64,000 nucleotides of DNA from Calothrix sp. PCC 6303 (GTDB lineage: Bacteria; Cyanobacteriota; Cyanobacteriia; Cyanobacteriales; Nostocaceae): contig NC_019751.1 of NCBI RefSeq assembly GCF_000317435.1, positions 6,696,001 through 6,760,000 on the forward strand. Reading direction: 5' to 3'. Shown in pieces: positions 57,154 to 64,000 of this stretch. Within the stretch, counting starts at the first letter, position 1; every line of letters starts with the position of its first letter. Both the position numbers and the translations under genes were made by a program. The notes under the pieces are model-generated. The model was given only the letters and a program-made list of their open reading frames with translations, did no database searches and had not been told where the DNA came from.

Positions 57154-58377
57154 TTATCTGGGATTGTAATTAAAATTATAATCTTCCAGAGGGTCGCGCC
57201 TGGTGGATTGGCTGGGGTTAAATCCGTTATTTCTGGCTCTTCTACGTAAATCTCCCACATCTGGAGAAGCATTTACAGCTTCTTCAATGCTAATTTGTCC
57301 AGTGAGCATCAATTCACACAGGGCTTGGTTCATGACTTGCATTCCATCAAAAGTCGATGTTTCCATCAATTCATAAGCTTCACTGTCTTCACCTTTAAGC
57401 AGACAATCCTGCATGGTTGGGGTGTTGAGTAAAATTTCTAAGGCAACAGTACGGGTGCCGTTGACAGTGGGTAGTAATTGTTGAGCAATAACTGCCACTA
57501 GACAATCGACGATTTGGACACGTATAGCAGCTTGCTCATCGGGGTGATAGATATTTAGTAGGCGGTTCACAACAGCGATCGCATTTTTGGTGTGAAGCGT
57601 ACCAATTACCAGGTGTCCCGTTTGTGCTGCTTTTAGTGCCGTTTCCACCGTAGTGCGATCACGCATTTCCCCAATTAAGATCACATCTGGATCTTCTCGC
57701 AAAACTGACCGCAAAGCATCATGAAATTCGTGGGTGTGTAAACCTACTTCCCGCTGACTAATGAGGGATTTTTGGGAAGTGTGAACATATTCAATCGGAT
57801 CTTCGATAGTCACAATATGTTTTTGGGCTGTTTCGTTGAGGAAACGAATCATTGCCGCCATAGTTGTGGATTTTCCCGAACCTGTGGGACCTGTCACCAA
57901 AACTAAGCCTTGTTTTTTGGTAATAATATCTTTAAGTACTGCTGGCAATCGTAAACTGTCGATGGAAGGAACGTCCAAGGTAATCAACCGCAGCACCATC
58001 GCTCCACCAGTCAAGGTTTGAAAACAATTCACCCGACATCGCAAAAGTTGCGGGTAAAAAATTCCCGTATCCAGTTCTTTGGTTTCAGCATATCGCTGTT
58101 GTTGGGAAGGGGTCAAAATTTCCGCTAGAAAGCCTTCAAAATGCTGGGGGGTAATTATTTCCCCTTTGCTATAAATCACCATTTGTCCGCGAACCCGTAG
58201 CCGTGGCACCTCACTGACTCGAATATGAATATCTGAAGCTTGTTGAGCATAAGCATCCCGAACAATTTGTTCGATAGTCATTATTTTTGGCAGCAACCTT
58301 GGAATTGGCGGCTGATTTGGGGTGGGAAAGTTAGAGACTTTTGGTGATTGAAAGGGTGACGCGGTTGATTCTTCCAT
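57154..58377 (-). CDS. pilT: Type IV pilus retraction ATPase (PilT family)
   Basis: PilT-family ATPases depolymerise type IV pili for twitching and phototaxis. The 407-aa protein has Walker A GPTGSGKS (163-170), the Asp-box IVTIEDPIEYVH (188-199), Walker B DVILIGEMRD (231-240) and the His-box TLHTKNA. A Pro-rich ~30-residue N-terminal extension and an Arg/Asn-rich tail flank the core. It may be a pilT paralogue (pilT2-like); no other pil genes are adjacent. Confidence 0.93.
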   Translation of the reverse strand: MEESTASPFQSPKVSNFPTPNQPPIPRLLPKIMTIEQIVRDAYAQQASDIHIRVSEVPRLRVRGQMVIYSKGEIITPQHFEGFLAEILTPSQQQRYAETKELDTGIFYPQLLRCRVNCFQTLTGGAMVLRLITLDVPSIDSLRLPAVLKDIITKKQGLVLVTGPTGSGKSTTMAAMIRFLNETAQKHIVTIEDPIEYVHTSQKSLISQREVGLHTHEFHDALRSVLREDPDVILIGEMRDRTTVETALKAAQTGHLVIGTLHTKNAIAVVNRLLNIYHPDEQAAIRVQIVDCLVAVIAQQLLPTVNGTRTVALEILLNTPTMQDCLLKGEDSEAYELMETSTFDGMQVMNQALCELMLTGQISIEEAVNASPDVGDLRRRARNNGFNPSQSTRRDPLEDYNFNYNPR

Positions 58378-58675
58378 TACTGCTTCCTCTTAGGCAGATC
58401 AGATTGGGTTGATGGTTACAGAAGATCAAGCAGCTTGCCTGTTTCTACTTTAGTTAACCGTGAACCTACTTAGATTAGCTAATGTACACCCATCTCAGTT
58501 AAAGTACACAGCTTTGCCTCTGGCTTCATAGTGATTTCATAAAAATCCTTAGCTAGTGTGAATTCTAGGTATTGATAGGTTAATTTGGAAAGCAAATTAG
58601 AAATTAATTATTAGTAGCTGGTGATGAGAACGTCACCAGATAATTGTTACAGTTGTGCAGGGAATTTTTCACACT

Positions 58676-59899
58676 ATGAAACTTATTAAACGTCTTGTTA
58701 ACTGGTTAGAAATTCGCGCATGTTTTCCTAGCTATGCGGGTTGGGTGTTAATTGCTATCTGTATTTGCTTTTTTGGAGCGGCAATTAATACGATGGCTGG
58801 ATGGTTGTATGCCATTAGTGGGATTAGTGTGGCATTACTAGTGATTTCGGCAATTTTACCACCGCGATCGCTGACTAATTTAAAGTTAAAACGTCGTGCG
58901 ATTCTACCAGTGACAGCCGGGGAAGATTTATTGGTGGAAATAGAAGTGAGTAATCCTGGTAAACAAGAGGTTAGCTTGCTACAAGTAACGGATATATTGC
59001 CCTTGGTTTTGGGTAAACAAGTGAAGACTGCAATTTATGCGATCGCATCCAACAACAATCACCATTGGCAATACTATTATCCCACCCAACGCCGAGGTAT
59101 TTACCGCTGGCAAACTGTCGAACTCCAAAGTGGCGCACCTCTAGGTTTATTTTGGTGCCGTCGTCCTCGTGAATGTCCCGCTACAGCCATAGTTTATCCA
59201 GAAGTCCTAAAGTTAACTAACTGTCCCCTAGTGGATGCCATGGGACGAGATGATAGCAAACAAAGCGACCCAAGCGGTAGCCCCTGGCAAGCTGCCACAG
59301 AGGGTCTTGTAAGGTCTTTGCGCCCCTATCGGATGGGAGATCCAATTAGGATGGTACATTGGCGTACAAGCGCCCGCTATGGCGAATTGCGTGTACGAGA
59401 ATTGGAAGCAGTGACGGGGGGAAAAGATGTCATTATCGCTTTAGATACTGCTGCCACCTGGGAAAGCGAGAATTTTGAGCAAGCTGTAACCGCTGCTGCA
59501 TCCCTATATTTTTATGCTCAACATCAGGCAATGAATGTTCGGTTATGGACTGCGGGGACTGGCATCGTGAAAAAGCAGGGGAGCAGGGAGCAGGGTGCAG
59601 GGGAGAACAATCAATTACAGGGCTACCCCCTTTCCTCTTCCAATGACACTGTACTCGAAATCCTCGCAGCGACTTATCCCCAAGAAGATGCTGTCACTAG
59701 GGAATTACCCCGTCACCCAATTATTTGGCTCACTCCCAACCCTTTAACATTAAAAAATCTTCCCAGTGGTAGCCGTTGGGTGCTGTGGCAAAATTCTACA
59801 ACAGCATCGCAAACAACTACAATTAACCGAGATTTTCCCGGCATGATTATTCAAGCTGATGAAGTTCTGCAACCTCAATTGCAAAAAACTATGATGTAG
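58676..59899 (+). CDS. DUF58 domain protein with captured repeat
   Basis: The N-terminal two transmembrane helices (about 22-65) are followed by a DUF58/vWA-like domain (RSLRPYRMGDPIRMVHWRTSARYGELRVRELE, then VIIALDTAATW). DUF58 proteins usually act with MoxR ATPases. A stretch encoded by GCAGGGGAGCAGGGAGCAGG (59575-59606), identical in style to the genome's intergenic repeats, inserts a Gly/Gln/Arg loop (KKQGSREQGAGENNQ, residues about 299-313). ATG 58676 is used; GTG 58655 also in frame. Confidence 0.85.
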   Translation: MKLIKRLVNWLEIRACFPSYAGWVLIAICICFFGAAINTMAGWLYAISGISVALLVISAILPPRSLTNLKLKRRAILPVTAGEDLLVEIEVSNPGKQEVSLLQVTDILPLVLGKQVKTAIYAIASNNNHHWQYYYPTQRRGIYRWQTVELQSGAPLGLFWCRRPRECPATAIVYPEVLKLTNCPLVDAMGRDDSKQSDPSGSPWQAATEGLVRSLRPYRMGDPIRMVHWRTSARYGELRVRELEAVTGGKDVIIALDTAATWESENFEQAVTAAASLYFYAQHQAMNVRLWTAGTGIVKKQGSREQGAGENNQLQGYPLSSSNDTVLEILAATYPQEDAVTRELPRHPIIWLTPNPLTLKNLPSGSRWVLWQNSTTASQTTTINRDFPGMIIQADEVLQPQLQKTMM

Positions 59900-60161
59900 T
59901 AGACTGTTAGCTTTGGAAACATCCCACTTTTTTAACCAATGCCCTGGAAGGGTATCGCTACACGGAGAAAGCCCAACTCCGTGGGCTAAACTCGTTCTTA
60001 GCGTGCGGTAGATGCGTAGCGTAGCGTGTCGTCTTACGACATAGCGGCTTCTCTTTGAGTGGCAGGGTTTCTTTGTATAGCCTGTGGGAATTTGAATTAA
60101 ATTATTTTCACGTAACCTGCGCTTGCCCTTAGAAGTTTACTTTTAAGTATTCCGACTATAA
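59900..60161. other. Intergenic region with REP-like DNA
   Basis: No gene is present. A GC-rich stretch (GATGCGTAGCGTAGCGTGTCGTCTTACGACATAGCGGCTTC, 60011-60051) contains GTCGTCTTACGAC and resembles the hairpin repeats elsewhere in the window. Confidence 0.5.
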
Positions 60162-60806
60162 TTATTTTTTATTTTTTGTCCGATTTGTGGCAATTTTAAG
60201 CTGAGATTTCCCCCTGCCCCCTGCTACCTGCTGCCTGCCTTTGACTTGACGACGGATTGCAGGTTTGCGCTTTTTACTTGTCTTTAATAATCCTTGAATA
60301 CCTTGTTTTTTGTAACGTTTATAGGCAGAACCAACAGAATCACTGACATAGTGGCTCATTGCCCCCAGTTCTAAACCAAGAAATAGCACCAGAAATTCCT
60401 GATTGTAGACAAGAAGGGAATGCATAATCTCTCCAGTTAGTTGTTGCCAGTTTAAAGCCATATTCCCCAGCTTTTCGACTACCACCAACAATATCAATGA
60501 CGGCAACAGCAAAATCATGACAAAGTACAGTACTCGTAATGTTGTCCCAATCACCGGACCATGGGATAAAAAAGAACGATGTCGCAAACTTTTTTGATAA
60601 GGCAACCAAATCCAACGTAACCAACCCCAGCGCTGATACTGTACCGAGTAAATATCTAAATCGGGACCAAACATCAACCCACCCAACATAAACCCACTGG
60701 CAAGTAATAAGGTGAGATTACCATTACGTGTATGCCAGAATGTCATCCCCACCACCATGGGTAAACCCCATATAGTTATGCGATCGTGCGTTCTTCCAGA
60801 GGGCAT
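60162..60806 (-). CDS. DUF2227 putative metal-binding membrane protein
   Basis: The 214-aa protein starts MPSGRTHDRITIWGLP, with His/Asp motifs (FGPDLDIYSVQYQRWG, RHRSFLSHGPVIGT) typical of DUF2227 proteins, and about four transmembrane segments. The start is ATG 60806; the longer frame upstream is unconserved. The C-terminal tail (about residues 187-200, GRQQVAGGRGK) is encoded by CAGGCAGCAGGTAGCAGGGGGCAGG on the minus strand, matching intergenic repeat style, so the tail seems to have been built from a repeat. Confidence 0.85.
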   Translation of the reverse strand: MPSGRTHDRITIWGLPMVVGMTFWHTRNGNLTLLLASGFMLGGLMFGPDLDIYSVQYQRWGWLRWIWLPYQKSLRHRSFLSHGPVIGTTLRVLYFVMILLLPSLILLVVVEKLGNMALNWQQLTGEIMHSLLVYNQEFLVLFLGLELGAMSHYVSDSVGSAYKRYKKQGIQGLLKTSKKRKPAIRRQVKGRQQVAGGRGKSQLKIATNRTKNKK

Positions 60807-60945
60807 ATTTGGGTACTTTGTCTTATTTTCTAAGCAAGTATAGTATTTTTCACAGCCCCATGCAGATCTTAATCTCAAAACTTTTTTCCAAAACACTAGC
60901 GCTATAGAAAAAAGTTTGCTATATTATATCTTGGCGAAACAAAAC

Positions 60946-61018
60946 GGACGGTTAGCTCAGTTGGTAGAGCTCCTGCCTTACAAGCAGGCTGTCACAGGTT
61001 CGAGTCCTGTACCGTCCA
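60946..61018 (+). tRNA. trnV-UAC: tRNA-Val (UAC anticodon)
   Basis: A 73-base cloverleaf has acceptor GGACGGT/ACCGTCC, anticodon stem-loop CCTGC-CTTACAA-GCAGG (TAC anticodon), T-arm ACAGG-TTCGAGT-CCTGT, and discriminator A. CCA is not encoded. Confidence 0.97.
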
Positions 61019-61112
61019 TCAAAATATTTATAGTTTTAGAGCGAACTCCTATAACTTTATAGATGTCATAGCTAGAAAGCTTCGTCTCACCCGATGATAA
61101 ACCATCATCAAA

Positions 61113-61136
61113 CGGTGAACGCGATCGCATTCACCG
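61113..61136 (-). terminator. Palindrome centred on HIP1
   Basis: CGGTGAA-C-GCGATCGC-A-TTCACCG has 7-bp arms around a HIP1 site. It lies 28 bases after the stop of the next (minus-strand) gene and may act as its terminator, without a T-run. Confidence 0.4.
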
Positions 61137-61163
61137 CAAAACCGGGAAATAACTGACAACCAA

Positions 61164-61451
61164 TTACCTATCGCTTGGCGGTAAAATACTCAAATCCACT
61201 TCATTTTGGGAAAGAATATTAATTAAATTGGGGTCTTGAATCAAGCTAACCTCTTTTAAATCGGGGTCTTGCTTAACCTTGACAATCGCTGTCGTTCTAT
61301 CTGAGGTTAAACTAACTTTCTCCACTTTGCCGTTTTTTACTTCCTGAACAAACCTGCCATATTCCCAAGTTTCTCTTGGCATCACTGGCTTTTGAATACA
61401 CCCGCTTAAGGTCAGCAGAATAATAATTGTCAAAAGTCTCTGCATTATCAT
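61164..61451 (-). CDS. Small lipoprotein resembling an FtsH extracytoplasmic domain
   Basis: The 95-residue protein has a signal peptide with lipobox LSGC (RLLTIIILLTLSGC), then a domain that resembles the periplasmic/lumenal FtsH_ext region (YGRFVQEVKNGKVEKVSLTSDRTTAIVKV, ending LINILSQNEVDLSILP). There is no AAA or protease domain. It could be a standalone adaptor or competitor of FtsH on the membrane. The resemblance is read by eye. Confidence 0.65.
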   Translation of the reverse strand: MIMQRLLTIIILLTLSGCIQKPVMPRETWEYGRFVQEVKNGKVEKVSLTSDRTTAIVKVKQDPDLKEVSLIQDPNLINILSQNEVDLSILPPSDR

Positions 61452-61772
61452 ACGTCAAACATTTTTTAGTCCCAATTTTAAAAAACAATGCAAGTCCTAG
61501 ATAAACCCCACCCCCTAACTTTGGGGGTTTAAGTCTAGGCTGTTGAGTCTGTGGATTGTAGAGGTTATGAATTCATAAAAAATCTGTGGTGCAAAAGAAA
61601 ATGTCGGGTATGGGTATAGGTTGTTACTTCCAGAAGCCACAACAGGGTACTCCCCCTGCTAAAAGCCCCCTTCCCCTCTGCTTCTTCGGTGAGGGAAACT
61701 TCCCCCACAAACGTTCCTTGTCTAAATCCCCCTTATCAAACACCCTTATTACTCATCACTCGTTACTTGTTT
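61452..61772. other. Intergenic region with dispersed repeat
   Basis: No gene is present. It holds CACCCCCTAACTTTGGGGG (61508-61526), a TTTAAGTC-type motif, and most of repeat copy B at 61691-61780, which runs into the mrdA stop. Confidence 0.5.
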
Positions 61773-61780
61773 TTAATCTC
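61691..61780. repeat. 90-bp dispersed repeat, copy B
   Basis: Colinear with 42281-42370 (see that entry). Its right end covers the mrdA stop codon (TAA at 61775-61773), so part of the mrdA 3' end is repeat-derived. Confidence 0.7.
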
Positions 61781-63635
61781 CTGGAACTTTCTCCTTACTA
61801 ACTTCTCTTTCTGGTTTTGCATACTTACCAGGATACTTAGTCTGAAAATACTCTTCTAAAACTCGTAGTGTTAGGGGACCGCAAAAAGCACCACCACCCC
61901 CACCAGAGTTTTCCCCGAATGCCACCACAACGATTTCCGGCTTGTTATAGGGAGCATAGGCACCAAACCAAGTATGATTAGGGCGACCAGTACCAGCCTC
62001 AGCGGTACCACTCTTACCTGCTGTGGGGGGGATAGTTGGAAGATTTAACCGTTTACCTGTACCCTCAGTAATTACCTTTCGCAAGCCATCTTGAAGAATT
62101 CTTACAGTGGAAGGTTGCATCCCCACTGAAGTTCGCCAATTTTTTGATTCTTCATTATCTTTGAGTAGATGGGGTTTGACACGATAACCACCATTGGCAG
62201 GAACAGCAAACATAATGGCTACCTGTAGAGGGGAGGTTTGTAATGCCCCTTGTCCGATGGACATATTGATGGTGTCACCTACAGTCCAGGGGATTTTCAT
62301 CGCTTTTCGCTTCCAAGTGTCATCAGGAACTAAACCCTTGGACTCTTCCCAAAAGAATTCAATCCCAGTTTTTTCACCAAAACCATATTTCCTTGTCCAA
62401 TCAATTAGAGTTGGACCACCAATTCCCCTACCAATTTGATAAAAGAAAGTATCGCTACTATGTGCCATCGCACCGGGAAATCCTAAAGGACCAAATCCGG
62501 CATGATTCCATTCACCAAATGTGACACCACCCACTGTTAAAGATCCGTAGGTTGGTAATACAGTACTTGGATTATATTTACCAGACTCTAATCCAGCAGT
62601 GGTGGTGACGATTTTAAAGGTACTAGCAGGGGGAAAGACACTTAAAACTCTGTTAACAAGGGGGTGATTTTTGCCTTGTAAGGTTTCCCAGTCTTTTTGA
62701 GTCACCTTTTGTTTGGAGAAAATATTGGGATCAAAGCCAGGATTTGAAACCATCGCCAAAACCCCGCCATTATTCGGATCTATAGCAACTATTGCTCCCC
62801 GCTGACCTGTGGCGGCTAGAGCTTTTTGAGCCGCTAATTGTACATTCAAATCAATAGTTAAGCGTATATCTTTACCTGCTTTTGCGGGCTTATCACCTAA
62901 GATATTTTGGGGTCTTCCCCGACCATCAACTTGAACTTCTTGCCCACCCCATTCGCCTCGTAGCTCCTTTTCATAGGCTTTTTCGACCCCCATCTGACCA
63001 ATGACATCACCCAAGCGATAGCCTTCTTTTTCCCTTTCTTTTAATTGTTCAGGAGTCAATTCTCGTGTATAGCCAATGACATGCGCCATCGCTGTACCAT
63101 GGGGATAATATCGTACAGCTTCGGTATGTATTTCCACATTGGGAAGTTCGTCTTCATACTCCTTGAGTGCTGTGATTTGAGATTGATTGATGTCACGAGC
63201 AATACGTACCAACAAGGATGAGTTGGGGGAATTAGGAATTTGTCCAGCTTCCTCCAACTTCTGCTCTATTTCAGCCTGAGTCATATTCAGGATTTTGGAC
63301 AAACGGGGGGCAATCATTTCTGCCCATCGTTGTGGGTCTTTTTCATGTGCCATGGGCCACAAGTAGACAGAACGAGGATACCGTGTTGTGGCAATCAGCT
63401 TACCATTACGGTCAAAAATATTACCTCTTTCTGGTTGCTTGGGAATTACTCTGACTCGGTTAGCTTGGGCTTTAGAGCGGTATTTAGAGCCATCAATTAC
63501 TTGCAGGTAAGCAAGTCTTACTTCTATAGCGATGAAAGCAGCAAGGGTGAATAAGATAAAGAATAATGCTTGGTTTCCACGTCCGACGCTACGTGTTTCC
63601 TTGTTTTTGCTAAGTGGAGATTCTAACAAAGCCAT
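61773..63635 (-). CDS. mrdA: Penicillin-binding protein 2 (class B transpeptidase)
   Basis: PBP2 crosslinks peptidoglycan during elongation with RodA. The 620-aa protein has an N-terminal membrane anchor (about 22-45), a dimerisation domain, and a transpeptidase domain with S338-TFK-341, SSD (393-395) and KSGT (541-544). The GGQEVQVDGRGRP region and the GGVLAMVSNPGFDPN stretch are typical. The C-terminal tail is short and charged. Confidence 0.96.
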   Translation of the reverse strand: MALLESPLSKNKETRSVGRGNQALFFILFTLAAFIAIEVRLAYLQVIDGSKYRSKAQANRVRVIPKQPERGNIFDRNGKLIATTRYPRSVYLWPMAHEKDPQRWAEMIAPRLSKILNMTQAEIEQKLEEAGQIPNSPNSSLLVRIARDINQSQITALKEYEDELPNVEIHTEAVRYYPHGTAMAHVIGYTRELTPEQLKEREKEGYRLGDVIGQMGVEKAYEKELRGEWGGQEVQVDGRGRPQNILGDKPAKAGKDIRLTIDLNVQLAAQKALAATGQRGAIVAIDPNNGGVLAMVSNPGFDPNIFSKQKVTQKDWETLQGKNHPLVNRVLSVFPPASTFKIVTTTAGLESGKYNPSTVLPTYGSLTVGGVTFGEWNHAGFGPLGFPGAMAHSSDTFFYQIGRGIGGPTLIDWTRKYGFGEKTGIEFFWEESKGLVPDDTWKRKAMKIPWTVGDTINMSIGQGALQTSPLQVAIMFAVPANGGYRVKPHLLKDNEESKNWRTSVGMQPSTVRILQDGLRKVITEGTGKRLNLPTIPPTAGKSGTAEAGTGRPNHTWFGAYAPYNKPEIVVVAFGENSGGGGGAFCGPLTLRVLEEYFQTKYPGKYAKPEREVSKEKVPGD

Positions 63636-64000
63636 AAGAAAAATATGTATTTTAAATAATAACGTTGTCTTTATACAGTCTGGTAGGGCTTTAACCCGGT
63701 ATTTCAGTGAAAATTACCCTGATTTTTTTAAAGATAATCTAAGTAATTGATTTTGATGGATACAATTGACCAAGGTGTCTTTGAATTACTGTTTAAATCT
63801 GATCTATTTTGAGTGAGAATCGTAGTTTTTAAGTCAGGACTATGAGTCGGTGTAGCCAATCTTAGTGGCTGATGCTAGTCTGCCACAAGGCACTAGATGT
63901 TGAGCTTACGATGCTTCGGGAAGCCGCTGCGGGTCTATTCAATGACAAAACTTCACTTTTCATAATGAAGGAGGTTTAGGTAACTTGAATCACTTGGGTA
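63636..64000. other. Right-edge region upstream of mrdA
   Basis: No supported gene is present. It holds the mrdA promoter region and, near 63900-63945, a GC-rich REP-like stretch (ACGATGCTTCGGGAAGCCGCTGCGGG). Confidence 0.5.

Overview
The window is chromosomal DNA of a cyanobacterium, most likely a filamentous, Nostoc/Calothrix-like one. The evidence is the gene content: chlH, ldpA, pipX-pipY, sepF, thf1/psb29, cpcT, ndhS, apcF, crtP-crtB, ftrC, an ISE2-like DExH helicase and a Ycf45-type ATPase. GCGATCGC (HIP1) palindromes are frequent, and the gaps carry the low-complexity and hairpin repeats typical of Nostocales. Genus-level placement is an inference.

Layout. 1-9.3 kb (all minus strand): 5' part of chlH, an Rpn-type nuclease, an FHA-FHA-ABC transporter, and a leuA of the ~560-aa class preceded by a leucine-rich upstream ORF that overlaps the leuA start. 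9.3-10.8 kb is a long gene-poor gap. 10.8-17.2 kb (plus): a REC-GGDEF-EAL regulator, ldpA, the Ycf45-like ATPase and a conserved membrane protein. 17.2-20.4 kb (minus): an AT-rich accessory island with a reverse transcriptase, a short structured or coding spacer, and a SLATT membrane protein. This is a likely antiviral RT (DRT-like) system and the most unusual locus here. 20.4-26.2 kb (minus): DExH helicase, proC, sepF, pipY, pipX.

26.7-39.2 kb is mixed: a DUF1232 protein, an ExbB/ExbD pair, a holin-like protein, thf1, cpcT, a STAS protein, hemF, an SRPBCC-like protein, a Gly/Tyr/Ser-repeat membrane protein, mrp, rodA, ndhS and a HAS-barrel-type protein. 39.5-50.5 kb (plus): a Na+/H+ antiporter with USP domains, the UDP-xylose pair uxs and ugd, apcF, tlyA and polA. 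50.8-55 kb: an unknown membrane protein, nagZ, the carotenoid genes crtP-crtB, and tRNA-Ser(GCU). 55.3-64 kb: a decayed plsC-like pseudogene with an adjoining hairpin-repeat array, a DUF309-ftrC pair, pilT, a DUF58 protein, a DUF2227 protein, tRNA-Val(UAC), a small lipoprotein resembling the FtsH extracytoplasmic domain, and mrdA (PBP2).

Functional themes are photosynthesis and pigments (chlH, hemF, cpcT, apcF, thf1, ndhS, crtP/crtB, ftrC), C/N and clock signalling (pipX/pipY, ldpA), cell wall and division (sepF, rodA, mrdA, nagZ) and envelope polysaccharide precursors (uxs, ugd). The leads most worth following are the RT/spacer/SLATT cassette with its palindromic promoter, the Leu-codon-rich leader ORF with its hairpin ahead of leuA, overlapping alternative hairpins ahead of ndhS, a standalone FtsH-ext-like lipoprotein, and two coding regions that appear to have absorbed intergenic low-complexity repeats.
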